Positions 53,432 to 61,079 of a stretch of 64,000 nt of DNA are shown piece by piece. The translations under genes and the position numbers were made by a program. This stretch comes from Streptomyces lavendofoliae (GTDB taxonomy: Bacteria > Actinomycetota > Actinomycetes > Streptomycetales > Streptomycetaceae). Numbering within the stretch: position 1 is the stretch's first letter; each line of letters opens with the position of its first letter. The stretch is taken from positions 1 to 64,000 of the forward strand of contig NZ_BMTP01000003.1 in the NCBI RefSeq assembly GCF_014649735.1, written 5' to 3'. The notes under the pieces were generated by a model that saw only the letters and a list, made by a program, of their open reading frames with translations, was not told the origin of the DNA and searched no databases.

Positions 53432-53977
53432 TCACCTTACGGTCGACAGCTCCGGATCCTCACGGAGTTTGGCGAGCGCCCGGGAGACGGCGCTCTTGAC
53501 CGTGCCCACGGAGACCCCGAGCACCTCCGCCGTCCGGGCCTCGCTGAGGTCCTCGTAGTACCGGAGCACCACCATGGCCCGCTGGCGGTCGGGCAGCCTC
53601 ATCACCGCGTGCCACATCGCGTCGCGCAGCGCCTGCTGCTCGGCCGGGTCGGGCGCGGGCGGCCCGAGGGGCTCGGGCAGCTCGTCGCACGCGAACTCGT
53701 CCACCTTGCGCCTGCGCCACTGCGAGGTGCGGGTGTTGAGCAGGGCGCGGCGCACGTAGCCGTCGAGCGCGCGGTGGTCCTCGATGCGGTTCCACGCGAC
53801 GAACGTCTTGGCCAGCGCCGTCTGCAGCAGGTCCTCGGCGTCGCCCGGGTCGGCGGTCAGCGACCGGGCGGTGCGCAGCAGCACGGGGCCCCGGGCCCGT
53901 ACGTACGACGAGAACGAGGGGTATCCGGTGGCGGCTGAGGACGCCCCGGTGCAGACGGGGCCGGCGGTCGCGGTCAT
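53432..53977 (-). CDS. ECF RNA polymerase sigma factor (SigE-like group)
   Basis: 181 residues. Region 2: FSSYVRARGPVLLRTARSLTADPGDAEDLLQTALAKTFVAWNRIEDHRALDGYVRRALLNTRTSQWRRRK. Region 4: RLPDRQRAMVVLRYYEDLSEARTAEVLGVSVGTVKSAVSRALAKLRE. This is the SigE-family type typical of Streptomyces, here without an adjacent anti-sigma gene. TAGCGT (53987-53992, minus) lies ten bases before the ATG and no good ribosome site is present, so a near-leaderless transcript is likely. Downstream lies the convergent-free repeat region and the acyl-CoA ligase. Confidence 0.92.
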   Translation of the reverse strand: MTATAGPVCTGASSAATGYPSFSSYVRARGPVLLRTARSLTADPGDAEDLLQTALAKTFVAWNRIEDHRALDGYVRRALLNTRTSQWRRRKVDEFACDELPEPLGPPAPDPAEQQALRDAMWHAVMRLPDRQRAMVVLRYYEDLSEARTAEVLGVSVGTVKSAVSRALAKLREDPELSTVR

Positions 53978-54222
53978 GCGTCCACGCTAGGAGCCGCCGC
54001 CGTCCGGGGGATCGCCCACAGGTGCCGAACCGGGGTCCGCCTCAGGTTGTAGTGGCGCGGGCCGCCCCACCTCCTGGAGGTGGAGGAACGGGCCGCGCCG
54101 GCTCGGGGTGCGGGGACGCCCTGACAGGGGAGCGGGAAGCGGGGGCGGTCGGCCGGACGGTGCCGTGGGGGCCGGGACGGCCGGACCGCCGGGAGCGGAC
54201 GGCCGCCCCACCGGGGGCGTGC

Positions 54223-54406
54223 CGGGGCGCGCGGTGCGCGTCGGGGCGCGCGGTGCGCGTCGGGGCTGGTGCGTGCGCCGGGGCGACGCGCCCGGGCGCG
54301 GGGAGCGCGCGGGGGCCGGGGCGCCGGGTGCGGGGGCCAGGACGCCGGGCGGGGGCGCGCCCGGGGCGCGGGGCGCGGGGCGCGGCGGGGCCAGGACGCC
54401 GGGCGG
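54223..54406. repeat. GC-rich direct repeats upstream of the ECF sigma gene
   Basis: A 19-bp unit CGGGGCGCGCGGTGCGCGT is repeated exactly in tandem (54223-54241, 54242-54260), with a partial third. A 20-bp unit GGGGCCAGGACGCCGGGCGG is repeated exactly at 54333-54352 and 54387-54406. Confidence 0.85.
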
Positions 54407-54446
54407 CCCGTGTGCCGGTACCGCGGTACCGGCACACGGGCCGCCC
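54401..54446. repeat. perfect 46-bp palindrome without loop
   Basis: Arms 54401-54423 and 54424-54446 are exact reverse complements; the centre is GGTACCGCGGTACC. It lies 38 bp downstream of the 27-codon ORF on the minus strand, so it could terminate it, but the missing loop and the overlap with a direct repeat are unusual. Confidence 0.85.
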
Positions 54447-54484
54447 TCTCCACCTCGTTCCCCTTCCCCTCCCCCGGGCCGGTC

Positions 54485-54568
54485 CTACCCCGCCGGCAGG
54501 ACGGCGGCGATGACGCGGACGGTACGGGTGCGGACGCGGGTGTGGACGGGGGTGCGGATGCTTGCCAT
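54485..54568 (-). CDS. 27-residue Arg-rich peptide (candidate small gene)
   Basis: MASIRTPVHTRVRTRTVRVI and seven more residues (AAVLPAG). GGAGGACCC lies seven bases before the ATG, much stronger than chance for a stretch this GC-rich, and a palindromic hairpin follows the stop. It could be a leader peptide or a small basic protein. No gene follows for 500 bp, so a simple attenuation role is unlikely. Confidence 0.4.
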   Translation of the reverse strand: MASIRTPVHTRVRTRTVRVIAAVLPAG

Positions 54569-54885
54569 GCGGGTCCTCCAGGAGCCATACGCGTGCCTAC
54601 GGCTTGTTCCCGTGCGGTTGGCCGACCGCTCCGGGCGAGTTCTCGACGTCGCGGTTGAAGAGTTGCCCACCGCATCCCCGGCGAACCACCCCCGAGCGCC
54701 CATTTCCCCCGCAAGCGTGAGGAGTTGCCGATAAACCCCTTGGCCGTACAGGACCGCAGCTCACAGCCCGGCCGCCGCAGCGCGGGGCGGGCGAACCGCT
54801 GAAGGCGGCGGGGGAATCGTTCCGCCGCATTTCCGGCCATTCACGTCCCCTTCCTTTCCTCGAACGGGCGTACGAACATGGAGTC

Positions 54886-55785
54886 ATGGCCGCTTCCGAC
54901 CGGCGCACCTCCACCCTGGCCCTGGCCCACGCGCTGTCCGCCGCCGAACGCGGACTGCCCGTCTTCCCCCTGTCGCCGTCCAAGCTCCCCGCGCTGCCGT
55001 CCCCCCACCGGGACGACCCCGAGCCGGCGCGCTGCCGGGGCGAGTGCGGCCTGCCCGGGCACGGGGTCCACGACGCGACCACCGATCCCGCCGCCGTACG
55101 CGCACTGTTCGCCCTGGCCCCCTGGGCGACCGGCTACGGCATCGCCTGCGGCCGGCCGCCCCACCACCTGATCGGTGTCGACCTCGACACGGAACCCGCC
55201 GTCCTCGGGCGCCTCGCCCGGGAACACGGCTTCACGATCCCGGGGACGGTCACCGTCCTCACCCCCAGCGGCGGCCGGCACCTGTGGCTGGCCGGTCCGC
55301 CCGGCGTCGCCGTCCCGAACTCGGCAGGCCGCCTGGCCCCCGGCGTCGACATCCGCGGCTCCGGCGGATACCTGGCCGGTCCCGGTTCGGTCACCGCGCG
55401 CGGCGCGTACCGCCTGGTGCCCGGTACGGCGGCCCTGCCCCCGGCACCGTGCCCGCCGGCCCTGCTGCGCCTGCTGACCCCGCCGCCACGCCCCTCCGCG
55501 CGCACACGGCGACCGTCGCCGCACGGCGGGGGTCGTACCGGCCAGGGGCCGCACGGGGAGGGGCTGATCCGCTTCGTCCTCGCCGCCCGGCGGGGGCGGC
55601 GCAACACCCGGCTGTTCTGGGCGGCCTGCCGGGCGTACGAGGACGGTGTCGGCGACGCCCTCGCGGACGCCCTCGCCGACGCCGCCGTACGCACCGGCCT
55701 CACCGCCCACGAGGCGCGCGCCACCATCTCCTCGGCGGCCCGCCTCACGGCGCCGCGAGGAGCAGGTGCCCCGCGAGCGCGATGA
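54886..55785 (+). CDS. stand-alone Prim-Pol domain protein (bifunctional DNA primase/polymerase family)
   Basis: 299 residues. The archaeo-eukaryotic primase-type fold shows its three motifs: GVDLDTEPA (acidic pair), SGGRHLWL (the Ser-x-x-His nucleotide site) and GVDIRGSGGYLAGPGS. The Cys/His cluster RCRGECGLPGHGVHD near residue 50 may bind zinc. In plasmids and phages this domain is fused to a helicase; here it stands alone on the chromosome. The C-terminal helical part (GEGLIRFVLAARRGRRNTRLFWAACRAYEDG) is a PriCT-like segment. The ATG has GGAG only two bases away, so the exact start is uncertain. Its 3' end overlaps the LysE gene by 41 bases. Confidence 0.82.
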   Translation: MAASDRRTSTLALAHALSAAERGLPVFPLSPSKLPALPSPHRDDPEPARCRGECGLPGHGVHDATTDPAAVRALFALAPWATGYGIACGRPPHHLIGVDLDTEPAVLGRLAREHGFTIPGTVTVLTPSGGRHLWLAGPPGVAVPNSAGRLAPGVDIRGSGGYLAGPGSVTARGAYRLVPGTAALPPAPCPPALLRLLTPPPRPSARTRRPSPHGGGRTGQGPHGEGLIRFVLAARRGRRNTRLFWAACRAYEDGVGDALADALADAAVRTGLTAHEARATISSAARLTAPRGAGAPRAR

Positions 55786-56377
55786 TCAGCGCACTGGACG
55801 CCAGGGCGGTGACGAGCCGCCCCCGGCTCCCGGTCAGCGCCCTGCCCAGCAGCGCCCCGCCACCGGCCAGCAGCAGCTGCCAGACCGCCGACGCGAGGAA
55901 GGCCCCCAGCACGAAGGCGCCCTGCTCCGGCGGGCTCGGGCTCCCGGTGGCGCGGCCGCCGATCACCAGCGCGGCGAAGTAGGCGACGGTCATGGGGTTG
56001 AGCACCGTGATGCCCAGCAGCGCCAGGTACGCCCGCACGGGCCCGACCGGCGCCTCGCCGTCCCGCGCCGCCTCCCGGCGCGCCCGGTACCGCCCGATCG
56101 CCACGGCACCGCCGCGTACCGCCAGGACCACGAGCACCAGGGCCGACAACCGGCGCAGGGGCACCGCGACCGGCTCCACGAGAGGCGCCAGCGCCGCCCC
56201 GCCGACGGCGGCGACCAGCGCGTACAGCCCGTCGGCGGTGGCCACCCCGAGCGCGGCGCACGCCCCGACCTTCAGGGACGTCCGCGCGGTGAGCGCCACC
56301 AGGTACGCCCCGACGGCCCCCACCGGTACGGCGATCCCGAGGCCGGCGAGCACCCCCGCGACCAGCGCGCCGATCAC
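55745..56377 (-). CDS. LysE-family amino acid exporter
   Basis: 210 residues, GTG start. About six membrane helices: LVAGVLAGLGIAVPVGAVGAYLVALTA, GACAALGVATADGLYALVAAVGG, LALLGITVLNPMTVAYFAALVIGG (the LysE NP-x-T motif region) and two C-terminal ones. LysE-type exporters expel basic amino acids or other small amino compounds. It is convergent with, and overlaps, the Prim-Pol gene. Confidence 0.88.
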   Translation of the reverse strand: MIGALVAGVLAGLGIAVPVGAVGAYLVALTARTSLKVGACAALGVATADGLYALVAAVGGAALAPLVEPVAVPLRRLSALVLVVLAVRGGAVAIGRYRARREAARDGEAPVGPVRAYLALLGITVLNPMTVAYFAALVIGGRATGSPSPPEQGAFVLGAFLASAVWQLLLAGGGALLGRALTGSRGRLVTALASSALIIALAGHLLLAAP

Positions 56378-56557
56378 GACAGCGCGGCAGCCGGCCTCCG
56401 CCAGGACCCGAACCGCTGCTGCTCGCGCACCGATCGGTCGGTGACGGCGGGCGGCAGGAGAGGTGTCAGGGAGGTCATGACCCGATGCTGACGCGCCCCG
56501 GGCCGCCCCGGCAACGCGTTTTCGCCGGCCGTCCCGGCCGCCGTCCCGGCCGGGCGG

Positions 56558-56719
56558 CTACACGTTGTCCAGCACGCCGCCGAAGAAGCTTGCCACCCGA
56601 TGTCTCACCTTGTGCCAGCGGCTGCAGTACTCCCGCGGGAACCAGCGGCGGTTCTGCACCAGCGGACGGTGACACGACCTGCACAGCACGGTCCGGCCCC
56701 GATCGGCGAAATCCCCCAT
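56558..56719 (-). CDS. 53-residue zinc-ribbon-like small protein
   Basis: MGDFADRGRTVLCRSCHRPL, then VQNRRWFPREYCSRWHKVRH. A CxxCH pair, a third Cys and a His (C...H at about 38-42) suggest a zinc-binding ribbon. It is basic and could bind nucleic acid. No clear Shine-Dalgarno; TAGGGT about seven bases upstream of the ATG suggests a leaderless mRNA. It is divergent from the membrane-protein gene at 56805 across 85 bp. Confidence 0.65.
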   Translation of the reverse strand: MGDFADRGRTVLCRSCHRPLVQNRRWFPREYCSRWHKVRHRVASFFGGVLDNV

Positions 56720-56744
56720 GGGGGCGACCCTATCCGGTCGGCGA

Positions 56745-56812
56745 GTTTCCACTCTGGAAAAACACCACTTGCCATCCCGGAAACTCACCCCTACTGTTTC
56801 CGTTATGGAAAC
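56745..56812 (+). promoter_or_regulatory. GTTTCC-N5-GGAAAC operators around a leaderless start
   Basis: Site 1: GTTTCC-ACTCT-GGAAA (56745-56760). Half-site GGAAAC at 56779-56784. Site 2: GTTTCC-GTTAT-GGAAAC (56796-56812), which covers the end of the -10 TACTGT (56792-56797) and the ATG at 56805. Likely operators of the winged-helix regulator encoded by the second gene of this operon. Confidence 0.7.
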
Positions 56813-57302
56813 CAACGGGGATGTCATCCGTCCGACGGCGCAGCAGGCGCTCGCCGCCCTCGCCCAGGCCGAGCAGGTCTCGGCGTCGACCACCGCCTTG
56901 TCCGCCACCCCGTGGCCGCGCTGGTTCGCCGCCGCGGTCACGCTCTACACCGCCGCCCTACCGCCCGTGTACGGAGGCATGCTGGCGGACCACGACTGGT
57001 TGCTGCCCCGGGCGGCCTGGACCGTGATCATGGCGGTGCTCACGGCGGCGTACATGTCGCTCTTCGCGGTCGCGGCCTCCAACTGGCGCAAGAAGACAGG
57101 TGTGGCACTCCGCTTCGACGTCCTGCCGAAGCACGTCACCCTGCCGCTGATGATCGGCCTGCCCGCCGTGCTGCTGGGATCGGCCATGGTCTTCCGCGCC
57201 ACCCACGAGCCGTTGTGGCTGTTCGCCGCGTCCGCCGTCGGAGCCGGGACGTCCGTCGCCTTCCATCTCGTCTTCGTCCGACTGCACCGGAAGGCCTCAT
57301 GA
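56805..57302 (+). CDS. 165-residue membrane protein, leaderless
   Basis: METNGDVIRPTAQQALAALA is cytosolic; four membrane helices follow (WPRWFAAAVTLYTAALPPVYGGM, AAWTVIMAVLTAAYMSLFAVAAS, VTLPLMIGLPAVLLGSAMVF, LWLFAASAVGAGTSVAFHLVFV). TACTGT lies seven bases before the ATG and there is no ribosome site, so translation should start at the 5' end. ATGA overlap couples it to the regulator gene. Such pairs of a small integral membrane protein and a winged-helix repressor are common and unexplained in actinobacteria. Confidence 0.82.
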   Translation: METNGDVIRPTAQQALAALAQAEQVSASTTALSATPWPRWFAAAVTLYTAALPPVYGGMLADHDWLLPRAAWTVIMAVLTAAYMSLFAVAASNWRKKTGVALRFDVLPKHVTLPLMIGLPAVLLGSAMVFRATHEPLWLFAASAVGAGTSVAFHLVFVRLHRKAS

Positions 57303-57604
57303 GCGGCTCCACACCCGACCCCATGGACGGCTTCGACACCACGATCCACGCCCCCAACCGGCTGCGCATCTGCGCCGTCCTGGACACCGCAGGCGAGGCC
57401 GAGTTCGGCACCGTGCAGCAGCAGTTGGGCGTCTCCGCCTCGGTCCTGAGCAAGCACGTCACCGTCCTGGCGGACGCCGGCTACGTCGAGCAGCGCAAGG
57501 CGGTACGCGACACCCGCCAACGCGTCTGGCTGCGCCTGACCCGCCCCGGCCGCGACGCCTACCACGCCCACCTCGCCGCCCTGCGCGCCATCGTCGGCCC
57601 CTGA
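57299..57604 (+). CDS. winged-helix transcriptional regulator (MarR/HTH_34-like)
   Basis: 101 residues: FDTTIHAPNRLRICAVLDTAGEAEFGTVQQQLGVSASVLSKHVTVLADAGYVEQRKAVRDTRQRVWLRLTRPGRDAY. A minimal one-domain winged helix with no ligand domain, as in ArsR-like or HTH_34 proteins that act with a membrane partner. The start overlaps the membrane protein's stop (ATGA). It probably binds the GTTTCC-N5-GGAAAC sites upstream and autoregulates. Confidence 0.88.
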   Translation: MSGSTPDPMDGFDTTIHAPNRLRICAVLDTAGEAEFGTVQQQLGVSASVLSKHVTVLADAGYVEQRKAVRDTRQRVWLRLTRPGRDAYHAHLAALRAIVGP

Positions 57605-57622
57605 CCCGCCCGGGGCGGCGCC

Positions 57623-57841
57623 CTAGGCCCCGAAGCCGAGCAGGGCCACTTCGAGCGGGAGGACCGGCGGGGCCGGCGACGGCGGCGGCTCCTGGGCCCG
57701 CCCCGTGTGCGTGGCGGGCACGACCTTCAGGGCCCCCACCCCGCCGGCGCCCCACGGCGCCTCCGTCGGCGGCAACGACAGCGTCACGCGCCGGCCGTCA
57801 CCGAGCGACGTCTCCAGCTTCATCGGGTCGTTCACCGTCAT
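57623..57841 (-). CDS. 72-residue protein of unknown function
   Basis: MTVNDPMKLETSLGDGRRVT opens a short beta-like stretch (TLSLPPTEAPWGAGGVGALKVV), then a Pro-rich tail (PPPSPAPPVLPLEVALLGFGA). AAGGGAG seven bases before the ATG makes it likely real. I do not recognise a family. It is convergent with the regulator gene, 18 bp apart. Confidence 0.6.
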   Translation of the reverse strand: MTVNDPMKLETSLGDGRRVTLSLPPTEAPWGAGGVGALKVVPATHTGRAQEPPPSPAPPVLPLEVALLGFGA

Positions 57842-57968
57842 GGCAACTCCCTTACATGGACAGCCTCACCCTCAAGGACGAGCACCCACCGCCCAGGGTT
57901 CCCGCCCCCGGCCCGGCGGCCCGGCTCAACTCCCCGCCCCGATCCGCTCAACCGGTCCCGGAAAGCAC

Positions 57969-58003
57969 GCAGGGCGTGGCTCCTGCCCGGAGCCACGCCC
58001 TGC
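57969..58003 (-). terminator. hairpin terminator after tRNA-Ser(TGA)
   Basis: 15-bp perfect arms (57969-57983 and 57989-58003) with loop TGCCC. Confidence 0.85.
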
Positions 58004-58031
58004 GCGACGTGCTGTTTCCCTGACCTGCAAG

Positions 58032-58118
58032 CGGTGGGTGTGGGATTTGAACCCACGGTGACATCGCTGCCACGACGGTTTTCAAGACCGTTCCCTTAGG
58101 CCGCTCGGGCAACCCACC
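58032..58118 (-). tRNA. tRNA-Ser(TGA)
   Basis: 87 nt with a long variable arm. The acceptor pairs GGTGGGT with ACCCACC. The anticodon loop CTTGAAA sits on an ACGGT/ACCGT stem. It completes the serine set in this window. Confidence 0.94.
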
Positions 58119-58185
58119 CGTGCTCCGCCGCGCCGGCGGTGGAGCGGGCAACAGCCTACCGGTTGACGGGTGGGGGGCGGGCGGG

Positions 58186-58410
58186 TCAGGGGGGTGACTC
58201 GGCCCAGACGGCGGGGCCGCCGCCCTGCCAGTGGATGAGGCGGGTGGTGGCCACTTCGTCCGGGCCGAGTTCGAGGCCCACGGCGCTGAGCAGGTCGACC
58301 AGGTCGGCGACGCTGTGGGCGAGGCCCAGAGGGCTGCCCTCGGCGTGGACGTCGCGGCCGCCGGACGCGTTCGGCGGGAAGACGGTCACGGGCGGCTGGT
58401 CTGCGGTCAT
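58186..58410 (-). CDS. 74-residue conserved small protein
   Basis: MTADQPPVTVFPPNASGGRD ... SVADLVDLLSAVGLELGPDEVATTRLIHWQGGGPAVW. A short disordered N-terminus then a helix and a beta pair. No motif known to me. It lies 68 bp downstream of the HtrA-like gene on the same strand and may be cotranscribed. The opposite-strand open frame is compositional. Confidence 0.65.
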   Translation of the reverse strand: MTADQPPVTVFPPNASGGRDVHAEGSPLGLAHSVADLVDLLSAVGLELGPDEVATTRLIHWQGGGPAVWAESPP

Positions 58411-58478
58411 GCCCCCACTGTGGACCGGTGCCCGGCTCCCGGCACGCCGGGGCCGGGAGCCGGGTGACGGGACGCCGG

Positions 58479-59915
58479 TCAGCCGCTGTCGCCCTTGCGC
58501 TCGCCCAGGGTGACGTCGACCGTCGTGCTCTTGCCGCCGCGCTCGTAGGTCAGGGCGACCTTGTCGCCGGGCTTGTGGGTCCAGATCTCGCTGATCAGCG
58601 TCGGGCCGCTGTCGATGGTCCGGTCGCCGAACTTGGTGATCACGTCGCCCGGCTTCAGGCCCGCCTTCGCGGCGGGGCCGCCCGGGACGACCGCCGGGGT
58701 GCCGCCCTCGCCCTGGGGGACGATACGGGCGCCTTCGGTCTCCTCGGCCATGTTCACCGTCGCGCCGATGACCGGGTACACCGGCCGGCCCGTCCGGATC
58801 AGCTGGTCGGCGACGGTCTTGGCCTGGTTGACCGGGATGGCGAAGCCCAGGCCGATGGAGCCCGCCTGGGACTGGCCGAGGCCGCCGCTGCCCGCCGACT
58901 GGATGGCGGAGTTGATGCCGATGACCGCACCGCGCGCGTCGAGGAGGGGACCGCCGGAGTTGCCCGGGTTGATGGAGGCGTCGGTCTGCAGGGCGCTCAT
59001 GTACGAGTTGCGGCCGGCGCCGGTGCCGTCGCCGGAGGCCACGGGGCGGTTCTTGGCGCTGATGATGCCGGTGGTGACGGTGTTGGACAGGCCGAACGGC
59101 GCGCCGATCGCGATCGTCGAGTCGCCGACGGCCACCCTGTCGGAATCGCCCAGCGGGAGCGGGGTCAGCCCCGAGGGAGCCTTCTTGAGCTTCAGGACGG
59201 CCACGTCGTAGCCCTGGGCGCGGCCGACGACCTCGGCGTCGTACGTCTTGCCGTCGGAGAAGGTCGCGGACAGGGTGCCGCCGTCCGCGGCGGAGGCCAC
59301 CACGTGGTTGTTGGTGAGGATGTGGCCCTCCTTGTCGTACACGAACCCGGTGCCCGTGCCGCCCTCGGCCTCCGAGCCGCCGGACTTGGCCTCGATGGTG
59401 ACGACGCTCGGCAGGGCCTTGTTCGCGACGGCGGCGACCGTGCCCGGCTCGCGCTTGAAGCCGGCCGGGGCCTCGCCGGCGGCGACGGTCGTGGAGCTGG
59501 TCGAGCCGTCGTTCTGCTCGGCCGCCCAGTACCCGACACCGCCGCCGATGCCGCCCGCGACCAGCGCGGCCACCAGGAGGGCAGCGACCATCCCGCCGGA
59601 ACGTTTGCGCGGCGGCCCGGCGGTGGGCGACAGCGGCGCGCCCCACGCGGGCGGGGGCGGCGGAGCGGGCCAGCCGGTACCGGCGGGCGGCGGGGCGACG
59701 GGCGGGGTACCGGGCGTGTGGTGCGGCGGCACGCCGTGGGCCCGCGTCGGAGCCGTGGCGGCCGACGGGGCGTGCGGGGGCGCGTGCGGGGGCGTACGGG
59801 GCGGCTCCGGCGCCGCCGTCTCGTGGGCGCCCCCCGCCGGCGCGGCCGAAGAGGGCGGCACGGGAGGTACGGACGGGGCGGGCGGGACCGCGTTGTCCTC
59901 GTTCTCGGTGCTCAC
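58479..59915 (-). CDS. HtrA/DegP-like membrane serine protease with PDZ domain
   Basis: 478 residues from the GTG at 59915, with GAGGAG eight bases upstream. A Pro-rich cytosolic N-terminus (1-105), one membrane helix (about 107-132), then a trypsin-like domain with the complete triad (His in LTNNHVV, Asp in YDVAVLKL, Ser in NPGNSGGPLL) and a PDZ domain (GARIVPQGEGGTPAVVPGGPAAKAGLKPGDVITKFG). It degrades or refolds misfolded envelope proteins. The charged Pro-rich tail is inside the cell; the protease is outside. Confidence 0.94.
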   Translation of the reverse strand: MSTENEDNAVPPAPSVPPVPPSSAAPAGGAHETAAPEPPRTPPHAPPHAPSAATAPTRAHGVPPHHTPGTPPVAPPPAGTGWPAPPPPPAWGAPLSPTAGPPRKRSGGMVAALLVAALVAGGIGGGVGYWAAEQNDGSTSSTTVAAGEAPAGFKREPGTVAAVANKALPSVVTIEAKSGGSEAEGGTGTGFVYDKEGHILTNNHVVASAADGGTLSATFSDGKTYDAEVVGRAQGYDVAVLKLKKAPSGLTPLPLGDSDRVAVGDSTIAIGAPFGLSNTVTTGIISAKNRPVASGDGTGAGRNSYMSALQTDASINPGNSGGPLLDARGAVIGINSAIQSAGSGGLGQSQAGSIGLGFAIPVNQAKTVADQLIRTGRPVYPVIGATVNMAEETEGARIVPQGEGGTPAVVPGGPAAKAGLKPGDVITKFGDRTIDSGPTLISEIWTHKPGDKVALTYERGGKSTTVDVTLGERKGDSG

Positions 59916-60138
59916 AGCTCGTTCTCCTCGGGGTTCCACGTCGTCTGCGTCATCTACGTCGTCTGCGTCGTCTGCGGCGGCTTCGGCAAGGGTCCGCTGT
60001 GCGGGTGTCTGCGGTCAGCTTTTCCCACAGCCCGTCAGGCCACTGTAAGCCGGACCTGTGCGTCTTCGGGCCATCCTTTATTTCCGGCAAATCAGACGCC
60101 CGTCGAAGAGGGCCGAACAGCGGTGGCACCATGTCGCG

Positions 60139-60939
60139 GTGACCCACGCACGCCAGCACACGATCCAGGTCGTCGCCCACCGCGGCGCCTCCGAGGACGC
60201 GCCCGAGCACACCCTGGCCGCGTACACGAAGGCGATCGAGGACGGCGCCGACGCCCTCGAATGCGACGTACGGCTCACCGCCGACGGCCACCTCGTCTGC
60301 GTCCACGACCGCCGCGTCAACCGCACCTCCAACGGACGCGGCGCCGTCTCCACGCTGGAGCTGGCCGATCTGGCCGCGCTGGACTTCGGCGCCTGGAAGG
60401 ACCCGAACGAGAGTCCGGACTGGGGCGACCCCGAGTACACGTCCGTCCTGACCCTCGAACGGCTGCTCGCCCTCGTGGCCGACGCCGGGCGGCGCATCGA
60501 GCTGGCCATCGAGACGAAGCACCCCACCCGCTGGGCCGGCCAGGTCGAGGCCCGGCTGGTGGAGCTGCTGGAGCGCTTCGGGCTGGCCCGGCCCCGCCCG
60601 GGCACCACCAGCCCCGTACGGATCATGAGCTTCTCCGCCCGCTCGCTCCACCGGGTCGCCGCCGCCGCGCCCGCCGTGCCGACCGTGTACCTGATGCAGT
60701 TCGTGACCCCACGCGTGCGTGACGGGCGACTGCCCGCCGGGTCCCGGATCGCGGGCCCCTCGCTCCGGATCGTCCGCGGCAACCCCGGATACGTCGCCCG
60801 CCTCCACCGGGCCGGCCACCGCGTCCATGTCTGGACGGTGAACGAGCCGGAGGACGTGGAGCTGTGCGCCCGCCTCGGAGTGGACGCGATCATCACCAAC
60901 CGCCCCAAACAGGTTCTGTCCCAACTGGGTCGCCTGTAA
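60139..60939 (+). CDS. glycerophosphodiester phosphodiesterase
   Basis: 266 residues from the GTG at 60139. Catalytic and metal residues of the GDPD TIM barrel are visible: VVAHRGASEDAPEHTLAAY, EDGADALECDVRLTADGHLVCVHDRRVNRTS, ELAIETKHP, RIMSFSARSLHRV and VHVWTVNEPEDVELCARLGVDAIITNRP. It lacks a signal peptide, so it is cytosolic and releases glycerol-3-phosphate from glycerophosphodiesters. The ribosome site is weak. Confidence 0.92.
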   Translation: MTHARQHTIQVVAHRGASEDAPEHTLAAYTKAIEDGADALECDVRLTADGHLVCVHDRRVNRTSNGRGAVSTLELADLAALDFGAWKDPNESPDWGDPEYTSVLTLERLLALVADAGRRIELAIETKHPTRWAGQVEARLVELLERFGLARPRPGTTSPVRIMSFSARSLHRVAAAAPAVPTVYLMQFVTPRVRDGRLPAGSRIAGPSLRIVRGNPGYVARLHRAGHRVHVWTVNEPEDVELCARLGVDAIITNRPKQVLSQLGRL

Positions 60940-61079
60940 CTCCTGTTACGGGGAGTACTCCGGCGCGTTCGGTGCGTGTCCGGCCGTGCCGAGTGCGTCA
61001 CCACGTACCGATTGGCCGGTTTCCGGTCCAGTCCACTGGGGCATCCACAGGGTGGCGTGGGGCGAAGGAGGTCTCGGGG

